From Ceratopteris richardii (lineage: Eukaryota; Streptophyta; Polypodiopsida; Polypodiales; Pteridaceae), in contig CM035422.1 of NCBI GenBank assembly GCA_020310875.1, forward strand, positions 53,873,394 to 53,937,393: a stretch of DNA of 64,000 nt, given 5' to 3'. The notes under the pieces are model-generated. The model was not told the origin of the DNA and did no database searches. It was given only the letters and a program-made list of their open reading frames with translations. Below are positions 1 through 14,262 of this stretch, in pieces. Each line of letters starts with the position of its first letter. The first letter of the stretch is position 1. A program made the position numbers and the translations under genes.

Positions 1-1130
1 AAAGAATCTTAAGTGGTTGAGTCCACTTGATCAAGAATGGAAAGAGGAGCCACGAATTCATGATTTGTGGTAGGTAGAGAATCAAATCAATCATTGATTG
101 ATTGGAGAGTGATTGAGGGAAGTTAGCCTCCCAAACTCAACTATAAATAGATGGCAGTTTTAGTCGTGGTTAGAGAGACCTATGTGAAGACCTCTAAGAG
201 CTGAGCTTTATGCCATATCAAGGTGTGATTACAAGGCACACATATGTATCAGTAAGTCATTGTATTCTACAAGCAATATACTTTCATTCTCATGATTATT
301 TGAGTTAATATGTCCATGTTCTTGTGAAGTGTACTACTCAATGCCATTACTCTCAGTTTTCTCAGTCAGATTGCAGAGATGTTTTCTCTGAGCTTGGTGC
401 ATCATTTTCAGTAATTTAACTTGGTAAAGTTAGCTCTATAAGTCTACTATATGCTCACAAATTTTCATGTCATTTGGATGTTGCAATCTTCAGTTATGTG
501 CATTTGAAGTCAACAGGGTCTGTTCATCTTCACTTCTCTATCAAGTACCCGACTTTTTTACTCATCTTGTCAGAGCAATTTCTCAGTGGTTCCTTATTCA
601 AATTCAATGATTTAAATCTTGTTGGATTTATCTTACTCTCTAGTATGACCATACAAATTTTCATTATCATTGGATTCCTACATTTTGAGTTATGGTCATT
701 TTTCTGCTCATTGGTCTCAAACTGTAGCAGCCCGTGAAAATCGGGATGATGTCATCACTTGTTAAAACTCATTCTCAGTGTGTGGTTTATTATTTTTGAT
801 GAGATTACTCTAGAAAGTTATCTCTTTAAGATACCTAGACTTCCCCAAGAGGAATTAAGCTAATTGCTGTTGTGCTTCGAGAATTATGTAAAACACTAGA
901 CAGGTGTATGAACCAAGAATAGCAAGTTTTCACCTCTGAGCTAACTCCAACTTCTCTGTTCTGATCTATCTTTTTGTAAGTGATCTTCCAAGGTACATAG
1001 GGTGTCTAATACATCCATTGGCAAGCTAAACAGGCCCACCATATACTCTTGGAGTTCATTTGGCTGGTGTAGATCAAGGATTTTGCAACACCTCTTCATC
1101 TTCAAGCACATACCTATCCATCTCTTCACA
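1..1130 (+). repeat. 5' LTR of Copia-1 copy A (cut by window start)
   Basis: The left edge falls inside this LTR. Position 1 matches position 5509 in the 3' LTR, which starts at 5367, so about 142 bases are missing and the full LTR would be about 1.27 kb. It ends in CA just before a Met-tRNA primer site. Where both LTRs are present (1-377 versus 5509-5885) I count roughly nine mismatches by eye. The U5-side part is shared with copies B and C. Confidence 0.88.
142..150 (+). promoter_or_regulatory. TATA box of Copia-1 LTR
   Basis: TATAAATAG lies in the LTR, about 1 kb upstream of gag, and is repeated at the matching place in the 3' LTR near 5650. It is the best candidate core promoter for Pol II transcription of the element. 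It is absent from copy B because of a deletion. Confidence 0.6.
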
Positions 1131-1131
1131 G

Positions 1132-1143
1132 TGGTATCAGAGC
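1132..1143 (+). other. Primer binding site, initiator Met tRNA
   Basis: TGGTATCAGAGC directly after the LTR is complementary to the 3' end of plant initiator tRNA-Met, the usual primer for Ty1/copia reverse transcription. Confidence 0.93.
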
Positions 1144-1156
1144 AAGGTTGGACAAC

Positions 1157-4100
1157 ATGGCAGATGGATTTCCTTCATCAATTGACAAGTTGGACAGAGG
1201 TAACTACTCAGCTTGGTCATTAAGAATGGAAGCGTATCTCCAAGGTAGAAGTTTATATGGTTATGTGGCTGGAGATGAAGTTATGCCAAGTTTCAGGAAC
1301 AAAAGTCAACCAACACAAGAAGAGCAAGAAAGATTGAGCACATGGTGCTCCAAGGATGCACTTGCAAGGTCTTATCTCCTCAACTCTACCTCAGATTTTT
1401 TGTTGCCTCACATTAGAAGTTGTAAGACATCTCAGGAAGTGTGGGATGCACTTGAAGCTTTCTTTTCTTCAAGTACCAAGCTAGGAAGCATCAACTATGG
1501 CTGGATTCACAACTCTCAAGAAGGCTCCCAAACAAAATGTGACTGATTTTGTCACAAAGCTCAAGGACATAGCAGATCAGTTGGGAAGCATTGGAGAGGT
1601 AATAGATGAAGAGCAAATTGTAAGGCAGGTCATCAATGGCTTGAAGGCAGATGACAAGTGGGAAGCATTCACCATAGCTATGGATTTGTACATGGACATG
1701 CATGTACCTGATTTCTATACACTCATTGGACAACTACTTACTCAAGAGGCAAAGCTTATCAAAAATGGAGAAAGCTCTAAAGGTAATCAATCTTCATCTT
1801 TATACACTGATAAAAGCAAGTCCAAAGATTTCAAAGGAAAGGCAAAGAAAGTGGATGATGAAGTAGGTACATATCAAGCTAACTATGCAGGTAGAGGAAG
1901 ACATGGCAGAGGTAGAGGAAGAGGAGGTAGACAAGGCAGGGGGAGATCCCAAGACTCCAACCCATGTTCTATTTGTGGACTAACTAATCATACAACTGAA
2001 AATTGCTTTAGGAATTCCAGGAATCAAAGAGGAAGAGGATACAATAGAGGAAGTTATTGCTACTCAAGAGGAAGGTTCAACAACTACCATGGCAACTACA
2101 ACAACTACAATCATTCAAACTATCAAGGAGGCTACAAAGGAAGGAGAGACTACAATAACCACATAGAAGACTCAAGCAAAGAGGATTCATTATTGATCAT
2201 GAACATGGCTATGCCACAAGGTAAATCTGATGAGCATGTTTTCTACATAGATTCAAGTTGTTCAAATCATGTGGCAGGAAATGTGGCACTCCTATCAGAT
2301 TTAGAAGATCCAAGGAATAAGCATGAGATACAAACAGGAGATGATACAAAACATCCTGTGGAGAAAATAAGCAATGTCAAAGCACCTGATGGAAACATCA
2401 ACCTACTCAGTAAGGTACTCTATGTCCCTACCATTACAAAGAATTTGATAAGTGTTGGGCAGATAGTAGAGAAAGGATTGCAAGTCAGGTTCACAAAAGC
2501 AAGAGCATTTGTTGAAGATCCAAGTCAAGGATTCAGAAAAATTGCAAAAGGTGGAAAGACAGGTAGATTGTTCACATTTGAATTACAGGACACTAGAAAC
2601 ATTGCTCTCTTTAATTATGGTAGTCAGACACTCACAGAATTGGAAGTATGGCACAAAGGGTTAGCACATATTGGTGAAAGGTCATTAAAGCAAATTTGCA
2701 AGGACCAAAGTGTACTTGGACTCCCTAATTTGTCAAAACAACATATGATTTATAAGTGTAGTGCATGTCAATTTGGAAAGTCTCACAGGTTACCATTCAT
2801 GAAGAAAGGTTATATGCATGGAGATCTCTTGGAGTTGGTTCATACAGATGTATGGGGACCCAACAAGGAAGCTTCAATATCTCCATCAAGGTATTATGTC
2901 TCCTTTATTGATGATTGCAGCAGATGGACTATCCTATTCTTTATGAAACACAAAGATGAAGTTTTTTCATGTTTCAAAAGATATTTGGCTCTTGTGGAGA
3001 ATCAAACAGGTAAATCACTAAAAAGGCTAAGGTCAGATGGAGGGGGAGAATACTTCTCCCATGAGTTTGATTCTTTTCTTCAAGAAAGAGGAATCAAAAG
3101 AGAGGTAACTACAAGGTACAATCCTAAGCAAAATGGAGTGGGAGAAAGGAGGAATAGGACAATTGTTGAAGCTGCAAGGTCTATGTTAAATGAAAAGCAT
3201 TTACCTAATTACTTATGGGCTGAGGCTGTATCTACAGCCACTTACTTGATTAACAGGTTGCCTTCAAAATCCCTTGATGGGATGACTCCATATGAGGCTT
3301 GGAATGGAAGAAGACCAAGCTTAGATCATTGTAAAATTTTTGGATGTATTGCTTTTGCTCATGTTCCTTCACAGGTTAGAGGCAAGATGGATCCAAAGGC
3401 AGAAACGTGTGTATTTATTGGATATGACAACAATCAAAAGGGCTACAGGTTATACAACCCTACCAACAAAGGATTCTTGGTAAGCAGAGATGTAGTTTTT
3501 GATGAGAACAATTCATGGTATGAAGATTCATGCAGGAAGGTCAATTTACCATATAATCTTGAAGAAGATTTTCCAAAGCTTGGTAGAGAACAACCGAAGA
3601 TTGAAGAAAAAGACACCTCAGAGGATGATGAAGAATCTCAGATGGAAAAGATCAAAGCATGGAAGTCTAAAGGTAAAGCAAAATTGCAGGAACTTGGACA
3701 CGAGGCAGAATCATCACATCATGGCCTAAGAAGATCTATGAGGGAAAAGAAAAAACCAGAAAGGTATGGGTTTCACACCTCATTAGTAACTAAACATTCT
3801 ATCTACATAGCACAGGATATAAACCAAGAGGAGCCATCATCATTTGAAGAGGCCAAAGCAAAATCAGAATGGAAGCATGCAATGAAGGAAGAGATTGAAG
3901 CACTTGAGGGAAACAACACTTGGGATTTGGTGCCCAAGACTTCATCCATGAAGGTAATAGGCTCAAGATGGGTCTATAAACTCAAAAAGAATTCTGATGG
4001 TTCCATTAAAAGGTATAAGGCAAGGCTTCTAGCAAAAGGCTTTGCACAAACTCAGGGAATTGATTATGAGGAGACCTTCTCTCCTATGGCAAAGATGCCT

Positions 4101-5334
4101 ACTATTAGGGTTTTGCTTAATATTGCCTCTTCCAAGAATCGGAAGATACTTCAACTAGATGTAAAGAATGCAAGAGGTATATATGGCACAACCACCTGGT
4201 TTTGAGAATCAAGTTTATCCTGATTATGTGTGTAAACTTAACAAAGCATTGTATGGTCTCAAGCAAGCTCCAAGAGCTTGGAATTTCAGGCTTGTTTCAT
4301 TCTTGCAGGACAAAGGCTTTCAACCAAGCAAGGCAGATCCTTCACTCTTTATTAAAAAGAGTAATTCTGAGGTCATCTACTTATGTGTATATGTAGATGA
4401 TATTATATTGACAGGAAATGATGCAGATGGTATGAAGAAGATCAAAGATCAGATGAGAGAAGAGTTCAGGATAAGTGATTTGGGTTCACTTACCTACTTC
4501 CTAGGTTTGGAAGTTGTCTACAAAGATCATGGTTTGTTTCTCACTCAAAGAAAGTTCATTAAGGACATGTTGGCAAAATTCAAGATGCAAGATTGTAAGA
4601 TTGCAGGTACTCCAATGGAGGTCAATCACAAATTGAGCTCACATGAAGGTGAACTCATAGAGGACATCACATCATATCAAATTCTAGTGGGTAGTCTCAA
4701 CTATGCCAGATTGACAAGAGTAGATATATGTTACAGTGTGAGTGTGCTAAGTCAATTTATGCACACACCAAGGAAACCACATATGGATGCTGCCAAAAGG
4801 ATTCTCAAGTATCTCAAAGGAACCATAAATGAAGGACTTTATTATCCTTATGTATTTGATTTAGGTTTGAAGCTATTTTCTTATGGAGATTGGGCTGGCT
4901 CCAAGGAAGATAGAAGGAGCACTTCAGGTTATCTTACCTTTGCAGGTTCAAAGCTTATTTCATGGTCATCCAAGAAGCAACCCACAGTTGCTCTCTCTTC
5001 TACTGAAGCTGAATATAGAGGTCTTGCCATAGCTACTCAGGAAGCTATGTGGATGAAGACATTGTTCAAAGATCTTGGATTGGAGTTTGGAACTCCAACT
5101 ATTTTTGGTGACAATATGAGTTCTATTCATTTGGCTGTTAATCCTATTTTTCATGCAAGGACTAAACATATTCATTATCACTATGTATGCGAGAAGGTTC
5201 TAAGCAAAGAGATTCAAATATCATATGTGTCCACTCATCAACAATGTGCAGATATTCTAACCAAAGCATTGGATGGTACAAAGCTTTGCAAATTCAAGGC
5301 TATGATTGGATTGCAGGTAATCTTGGAAGATTGA
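1157..5334 (+). pseudogene. Copia-1 copy A gag-pol polyprotein, broken
   Basis: Ty1/copia polyprotein in the order gag, protease, integrase, reverse transcriptase, RNase H. ATG at 1157 starts MADGFPSS; upstream TTG starts are not relevant in a plant. Visible motifs: CCHC knuckle CSICGLTNHTTENC near 1970, GAG-preintegrase WHKGLAHIG near 2650, integrase [17 protein letters not shown] and the Glu in GVGERRNRT, RT box YVDD near 4390, and RNase H near 4880. Damage relative to copy B: one-base losses near 1479 and 1505 shift the frame by two, and a 23-bp deletion near 4172 removes an RT segment and shifts the frame again. The protease active site reads DSS instead of DSG, and the RNase H motif has SYGDWAG where SDADWAG is usual. 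Non-autonomous. Confidence 0.92.
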
Positions 5335-5356
5335 AGACCTCAAGCATACTTGGCTT

Positions 5357-5365
5357 GAGGGGGAG
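5357..5365 (+). other. Polypurine tract of Copia-1 copy A
   Basis: GAGGGGGAG sits immediately upstream of the 3' LTR start at TGTTGGAGC. It is the standard plus-strand DNA priming site. Confidence 0.85.
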
Positions 5366-5366
5366 C

Positions 5367-5885
5367 TGTTGGAGCAAGTCTATGACAAGCCTAAGTATTG
5401 GCTTGAGTCTCACAAAGTCTTAGAAGAAGCTTCAAAATGAAGACTATTTAAAGTTCACTTGTGAACTACCTCTTGTAACTTTTGAAGAGTTTACTTAATG
5501 TAAACGTGAAAGAATCTTAAGTGGTTGAGTCCACTTGATCAAGAATGGAAAGAGGAGCCACGAATTCGTGATTTGTGGTAGGTAGAGAATCAAATCAGTC
5601 ATTGATTGATTGGAGAGTGATTGAGGGAAGTTAGCCTCCCAAACTCAACTATAAATAGATGGCAGTTTTAGTCGTGGTTAGAGAGACCTATGTGAAGACC
5701 TCCAAGAGCTGAGCTTTATGCCATATCAAGGTGTGATTACAAGGCACACATATGTATCAGTAAGTCATTGTATTCTACAAGCAATATACTTTCATTTTCA
5801 TGATTATTTGAGTTCATATGTCCATGTTCTTGTGAAGTGTACTACTCACTGCCATTACTGTCAGTTTTTGCAGTCAGATTGCAGA
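5367..5885 (+). repeat. 3' LTR of Copia-1 copy A, truncated
   Basis: Starts TGTTGGAGCAAG and matches the 5' LTR up to the string GATTGCAG near 5885. It then switches abruptly to minus-strand Gypsy-alpha gag. About 750 bases of the expected LTR are missing downstream. Confidence 0.88.
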
Positions 5886-7897
5886 TGGCATAAACATCAC
5901 TCAGAAACAGAACAGTATCTGATGACAAAAACGTGGATGGTCCATCTTGAGCATTTACAGTTTCTTGATCATGGTCACTCAATTCTTCTTGCTCCATTAT
6001 GTTAACTATTTTTAATGGTATGTTACTAGATGTGTTTTGTTGTTTTTGAGGGTTTCTTGGGCAATCCTTTATTAAGTGTTCCCTGCCACAATCCTTGCAA
6101 TAGGCTCCTTCTATTCTTAGTGTAGGAGGTTGTGGACAGTCTCTAATGAAATGTTCCCCCCGCATCTATAACAAGTTATCTTTTGGCTTCCTTTGAATTG
6201 GGTTTTCTGATTGGACATGTAATTATTAGTTATGTACATGAATGTGGTTGTGTCCATTTCAATTCTCCCATTTCCCAAGTCCAAGACTTGCAGTTCAGGT
6301 TCTCTCTATTCATATCCTTCCCAATCTTCTTGATATCCTTCATTCCAATGATAATCCTCTCTGTAAGATGATCGGAATCTTGAGCTTTCTTCTTCTATTG
6401 CTGTGTATTTTACTGGTACTACATTTGTTGGTAATGGTGGTTGTTGTCCAAGTACAGGTCTTGGTTGCTCCACAAATCCAGATTCTCTTTGTAAGTTGTG
6501 TTGGTTCACATATTCTCTTTCTTTAATGGGTTGTTTGTTGTAGAAGCATTCTTCTCTAGTATGGTTTGTCCATTTTCTTTCTAAGGTACAGTATTTGAGT
6601 GTTTTTCTATCTTGCAAATGTTGTGGTTTGTGATAAGGACATTGTTGAACCAAATGATTTTCTCCACAGTCATAGCAGTTCTTATTGGTTGCTATCCTAG
6701 TGTTTATCAAATTTATCTTGGTATTAACTTCTAGGGCTTTAGCAATAGCTTGTGCTAATTCTTCTGTTGGTCGAATTTTATCTTCATTTGTTCTTGGTTG
6801 GTCAAATGCTAATAAATCTTGTCCTCTATTATCCTCTAAGTCTATTGCCTCTTTCACACATGCTCCTAGATCAGGACATCTCCTATAATACACCAAAGTT
6901 CTTAATTGTGCACTTCTCAATCCTTCTATGAACAAAGACACTTGTCTCGCCATTGAAGGTACCTCTTCTCTTGGACATCTATCAATGTATTGCTTGAATC
7001 TCCTAGCAGCTTCTCTAACATTTTCATCTTTTTGTTGTTTAAAACTATGTATCAAAGTAGTTGTACTATGTTTAATTCCAGTTTTGGAGAATTCCCTATA
7101 AAGGCTTCAAGAAAAGATTATATATCTTGATACATTTCCTTTCTTAATGGAATAAACCAAGATAATGCAGGTCTAGTTAGGGTTAGACCAAATGCTTCAA
7201 ATTGCACTTTGTAATCATCTACTTCTTTTGCCCTAATTAATTGTCTAAATTCTATAGCATGGGCATGAGGATCAGAATACCCTTCATATTGATTCTTCAT
7301 GCATTTAGCTACTTGATAGGGCCTCAGAATTCTTCCTTGGTTTTTCCATTGATGTCTTCTCCTAATTGGAAAATCATTTATTCCTTCAGCTTTTCTTTCA
7401 AAAGGATTTGGAGAAGTGTGTAATCTCCTTTCTTGTGGTTGTTCAGAAAAATTGTAGTTTTCATTTTGTCTTGGCAATTCTGGTTGTCCTCTGTTTTGTT
7501 CCCAAGCTCTCTTGTCTGCACATTTCCCTAAATCATTATAGTTTTCTAGATCTTGTGAAAATATGTATACACATCCCTGTCTATCCTCATATCTGCCATC
7601 CTTAAATTGTGCCACTAGCATTGAATTTAAGAGAATTTCCAAGTTTCTCATCCTAATGAGAAACTTATGCATGCCATCTTGATACACATAGGCTCCAAAC
7701 CTATTTGTATACATGTACCTGAGAATATTTCTATAATCACTAGTGTCAGAGGTTTCATTTGTTTCATTTAAATTTTCCATGTTATTTGTCTGTCCTAAAT
7801 CCCTTTCTTGTAAATCTCTTAACACTGGCTTTATCTCTTTCCTCGTTAACTCTTGTTTATCAAGTGTAAACAATTTAGTACCAAATCTAAAAATCAT
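5886..7897 (-). pseudogene. Gypsy-alpha gag, frameshifted and 3'-truncated
   Basis: Capsid/nucleocapsid precursor of a Ty3/gypsy element. ATG is at 7897. The retrotransposon-gag core lies about 7330-6900 (MKNQYEGYSDPHAHAIEF, then SFKQQKDENVREAARRFKQY after a frameshift near 7110). Nucleocapsid motifs follow: CYDCGENHLVQQC near 6670, a Cys-x-His-x4-Cys remnant in TNHTREEC near 6560, and CKDCGREHLIKDC near 6090. One further knuckle near 6150 needs a one-base frame correction in a G run. The knuckle spacing is CX2CX3HX4C, one residue shorter than the usual CX2CX4HX4C. The reading frame runs into former Copia-1 LTR sequence near 5885. Confidence 0.85.
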
Positions 7898-7904
7898 TCA
7901 ATTA

Positions 7905-8435
7905 TTTCACGATTTTGTGAAGGGAATCGTGTTTTTTTTACGAAACGTATTTTATCACGATTTTGTGATGAGAATCATGTTTTTCACGATTCTGTCAAGA
8001 GAATCGTGTTTCTCACGATTATGTGAAGGGAATCGTGTTTTATCGTGATTCTGTGATGAGAATCGTGTTTTTCATGATTCTGTGAAGGGAATTGTGTTTT
8101 TTCACGATTCTGTGATGAGAATCATGTTTTTCAGGATCCTATGAAGGGAATCATGTTTTTTTCACGATTCTATGATGACAATCGTGTTTTTCACGATTTT
8201 GTGAAGGCAATCGTGTTTTTTCACGATTCTGTGAAGAGAATCGTGTTTTTCACGATTCTGTGAAGGGAATCGTGTTTTTCAAAATTCTGTGAAGAGAATC
8301 GTGTGTCTCATGATTCTGTAAAGGGAATCGTGTCTTATCGCAATTTTGTGATGAGAATCGTGTTTTTCATGATTCTGTGATGAGAATTGTGTTTTTTCAT
8401 GATTCTATGTTCCCTCACAATCGTGATTGCTCACA
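7905..8435 (-). repeat. Tandem array of imperfect hairpins in the Gypsy-alpha leader
   Basis: About 16-17 units of a 24-bp near-palindrome (CACGATTC, then TGTGAAGG or similar, then GAATCGTG) separated by T-rich spacers of 4-6 bases, period about 28-30 bp. Each unit can fold into an 8-bp stem with a 7-8 nt loop. Many units carry one or two substitutions, some of which change only one arm. On the element's sense strand the array ends within about 10 bases of the gag ATG. Confidence 0.9.
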
Positions 8436-10154
8436 ATCGTTGAAAACACGATTTTCAAATGAAAATCGTATTCTAGGAATCGCGAAAACTATGGAATCGT
8501 GATTTTGTGTTTGATTACAGAATCGTCATTCTGTGCAACTTTTTGTAAATTTTTGTTTTTCTTTTTTCTGATTTCTTCTTACTCTAATGGAAGCACCTTA
8601 GAAAAATAATAACATGCAATAAAGAACTTTTGACAAAATAATGATTTTTTCTATCAAAAAAATCAAAAAACAGAAAGTCGTGATTTTGTATTTTCCACTA
8701 TTTTATGTATTTTTGAGCTTTTTTCCAATACTTCTAACTTGAAAATATGTAAAAATTTTATGTTAAAAGGATTTCCTTGTAGTTTGATCCCCCACTGTCC
8801 AAAAACGTTGTGATTTGCAGGAAATCACGATTCTGTCAGTGCTCTCTCCACTCACTCCCTCACTCAAATGACTATTTTTTTGAACTTCTAGGCTTTTATA
8901 GACTTGAGACGATCGCGATTGTGAGTTATTAAAAAAAAAAATTAATTCTCACTATATGATTCTTGCCCCTTCCAACAAATCTTATCCCTTCCAACAAAAT
9001 TTTCATGCTCCCTCTTTTGACGAAAATCGCAATTTTGTGTTCAATTCTTAAACCTGATCACTTAATGCTCAATTCTTACTGAATTTTTACTTTCCTTTGA
9101 TTGTGCAGCTATTGAAACCTTAAAATGACTTACCTCAATACCCAATATTGCAACTAGATCATTTTCATACTTTTACTAAAAATTGTGATTGTGATGAGAA
9201 TCGTGTTTTTTATGAACTTCTTTTCTTTTGCACTTTCTGACTTTTCTTTCCACGTGGTCTTCTCCACTGTTCTTTACCAACTCCAAATCAATTATCACCT
9301 GCAATTATACACCACCAAACTCATTCAAAGAGATTAAAATTTTGAAAAATTTTAAACAGCAACTTTTACTCTAAATATTTATTTGTTTTTTTTTCAATTT
9401 TTGAATTTTTCTTTCACTATTCCCCTTCCCCTTTTCAACACAAATCCTCCTGCAAAATTTCCTAAGAAAAAGAAATTTGTTTGGATTTTTATAGATTTTA
9501 TGAAGTTTTTTTAGTATTTTAACCCTAAATTAAGGAAAACACTTCACTTAGCATTTTCTTGTTTCAAGATCCATTGATCTTTTGATTCATGATTGGTTAT
9601 AATCTTTTATGCTTGCAATCTAATCAGTTTGGAAGTAGAGCTTTTCAAGAAAATATGTGCTAAGAAGTACAAGTATCAATTCATGCAAAGATAAACTCAA
9701 ACACCTTTTTTTCAAGAGGCAAATAAACTTTTTCAAGATTATTATCTTTCCTTGGATAAACAAATGGATCAATCAATTTGCACATAGCTACTTTACTTGA
9801 CTTTCCTCATTGCAACCATGTCATCTTGTCCAAGATTTGAGAAATTTTGTTAGCAATCTACTTATGCAAAGATAATCACAATTTACCTTTCCTTTAACAA
9901 TCTTGATTCAATTTTTTCTACACACCTGCACTTTACTCTTAAAAGGTATGAGAAACTATCAATTTGCAAAAATTTTACAACTTCTTTATCTCAAAAGGTT
10001 AATTCATGCTTCCATTTTCCAAAAGACAAGCAAAGAAACCTACCTTTTCAAGTTTTCTTTCTTGATTATAGAGTAGTACCTTTTCAATGTGTTCAAATAC
10101 CATCAACAATGGAAGACCTAGCAAGGTCCAAGACTTCAATGAAGCTTTTCCTTT
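8436..10154 (-). other. Gypsy-alpha leader, non-coding
   Basis: AT-rich sequence without a supported ORF, between the hairpin array and the primer site. Scattered single copies of the CACGATT / AATCGTG motif occur near 8440-8530, 8690, 8830, 9030 and 9200. The array may therefore have expanded from a motif already present in the leader. Confidence 0.6.
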
Positions 10155-10174
10155 GTTCCTCGACAACGGCTCCA
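10155..10174 (-). other. Primer binding site, Asp-tRNA type
   Basis: On the minus strand this reads TGGAGCCGTTGTCGAGGAAC. It resembles the complement of the plant tRNA-Asp 3' end (TGGCGCCGTTGCCGGGG) with a few mismatches. That primer is known from Athila-type plant gypsy elements. It lies 5 bases inside the LTR end. Confidence 0.75.
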
Positions 10175-10179
10175 AAAAA

Positions 10180-11001
10180 TGTTTGTTGATAACCTTTGGA
10201 GTTGTCCTCTCCAATCATTATAGCACAAACGATCAACTACACATCTTTAAATTGTCAATCCGGGAAGTATGCAAGACCACAGCCCCTTCTAGTTAATGGA
10301 ATCCAAGAATAAGGGTTGGAATGATTGATTTTCTGAGAGATTCATGGAAGAGAAAGGTAATAACTAGGGTTTTGATTATCTAGAGTTCTATAACATCATT
10401 TTCAATGATTCTTGTGCCTAAAGTGTGCCATTTTCTCTATAGAAAATTTATGAAGTCAAATTTAAAAAATAGTACCTGTATCACATAGAACAGACAACCG
10501 TGATTCTGTTAAAAATGATATTTTCTAATTCTAGCTTCATTCTTCTGCTTATTCTTGCTTAGAACAATAAGATTCACCTATCCTTCTTCATCTCACTCAG
10601 AAATACATAGCTGAAGCTCACAAATTCCATGGATCACACAAAGAATAGACTCAACAAATCAAGAGAAAGAACATGAAAAGAGAAAACATGATTTTCTGCA
10701 GGAGAGCTCTTCTCATTACTTGGATAGCATTAGAGTAATACAACCAACCCTCTCAAAATAGAGGAAAATATCTTTTATACTTTTTCAAGTGTCTCTTTTC
10801 ACACTTGAATTTTGGTCCTTTTCTCCTTCTATTCTAAAAATATACTATCTAAGAGCTTCCAAAAATTCTAGGAAAAATACATATGATCCTATTTTACATG
10901 AGGAAGACACTTCCTCAATTTTTACATCATTTTTATAAATATGTCCACCAATTTTTGACATTTTACAAATAATTTTCTTTCAAAAATTGCTTCTTCTAAC
11001 A
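10180..11001 (-). repeat. 5' LTR of Gypsy-alpha (minus orientation)
   Basis: Read on the minus strand it starts TGTTAGAAGAAGC and ends AACAAACA, 822 bp. It aligns along its length with the plus-strand LTR at 28435-29269. A TATA-like TATAAAAG lies on the minus strand at 10772-10779. The TG terminus directly touches the TATGTG array. Confidence 0.87.
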
Positions 11002-13838
<2,837 letters not shown>

Positions 13839-13847
13839 AGTGTTTGT

Positions 13848-14262
13848 TGTTAAAATTCAAGCTTTAAGCATAAAATTCGTGGGAAATCAATCATGGAAAT
13901 GTGAAAAAAATCTACGAAAGCCAAAAGCCACGATATTGCATGAAGAAAATTCAATCAAATACTCCCCAATCCATCTCAACTAAGTCCTCCAATTTAGGAG
14001 GCCTATTTGGAAATGTAGTTCCTAGATTTTAGGGGCATACTTCTCACTATAAAAGTACCATGTATCCTTACCTCTTTTGAGCCATGGGGGCATACTTCTC
14101 ACTATAAAAGTACCATGTATCCTTACCTCTTTTGAGCCATCGTCTTGGAGTTTTAGTGAATTAAGAGTGAGTACTAATTGTTGGAGTTTTAATAAACAAG
14201 CACCTTGCTTAAGCTAGCCCCTTGCTTGCTTGTGTGTGTTCTTTGAGTAGGCATATCTCTTG
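13848..14262 (+). repeat. Truncated Copia-2 LTR relic
   Basis: Begins TGTTAAAATTCAAGC and follows the first ~350 bases of the Copia-2 LTRs at 47149 and 52655, with many substitutions (for example the shared CCTAGATTTTAGGGGCA block and the CACCTTGCTTAAGC block). It stops near 14262 where gypsy RNase H sequence begins. It starts just after the TATGTG array. Confidence 0.85.
14032..14140 (+). repeat. 55-bp tandem duplication carrying the LTR TATA box
   Basis: Two perfect adjacent copies (14032-14086 and 14087-14140) of a segment containing CTCACTATAAAAG. The intact Copia-2 LTRs have a single copy. The result is two TATA boxes 55 bp apart (near 14048 and 14103). Confidence 0.92.

Larger units (their letters stand above)
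5886..11001 (-). mobile_element. Gypsy-alpha element, 5' half (LTR, PBS, leader, gag)
   Basis: Read on the minus strand: LTR 11001 to 10180, Asp-tRNA primer site, a leader of about 2.2 kb, then gag from 7897 down to 5886. It is cut off after the last gag zinc knuckles, and no pol is present. The LTR matches the 3' LTR at 28435-29269 and gag matches fragments at 31936-32817 and 33763-34986. The right end abuts the TATGTG array exactly at the LTR terminus. Confidence 0.88.

Noticed and set aside
1132..1143. tRNA gene fragments at GGTATCAGAGC sites (also 19906, 48155, 30721, 61643)
   Set aside because: Only 12 bases match; these are primer binding sites next to LTR ends.
7905..8435. CRISPR-like array of about 28-30-bp spaced repeats
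   Set aside because: The spacers are only short T-rich runs, not unique sequences, and the context is a plant retrotransposon leader.
9999..10296. Small genes of about 70 codons on both strands
   Set aside because: They lie over the Gypsy-alpha primer site and LTR end and have no recognisable protein features.
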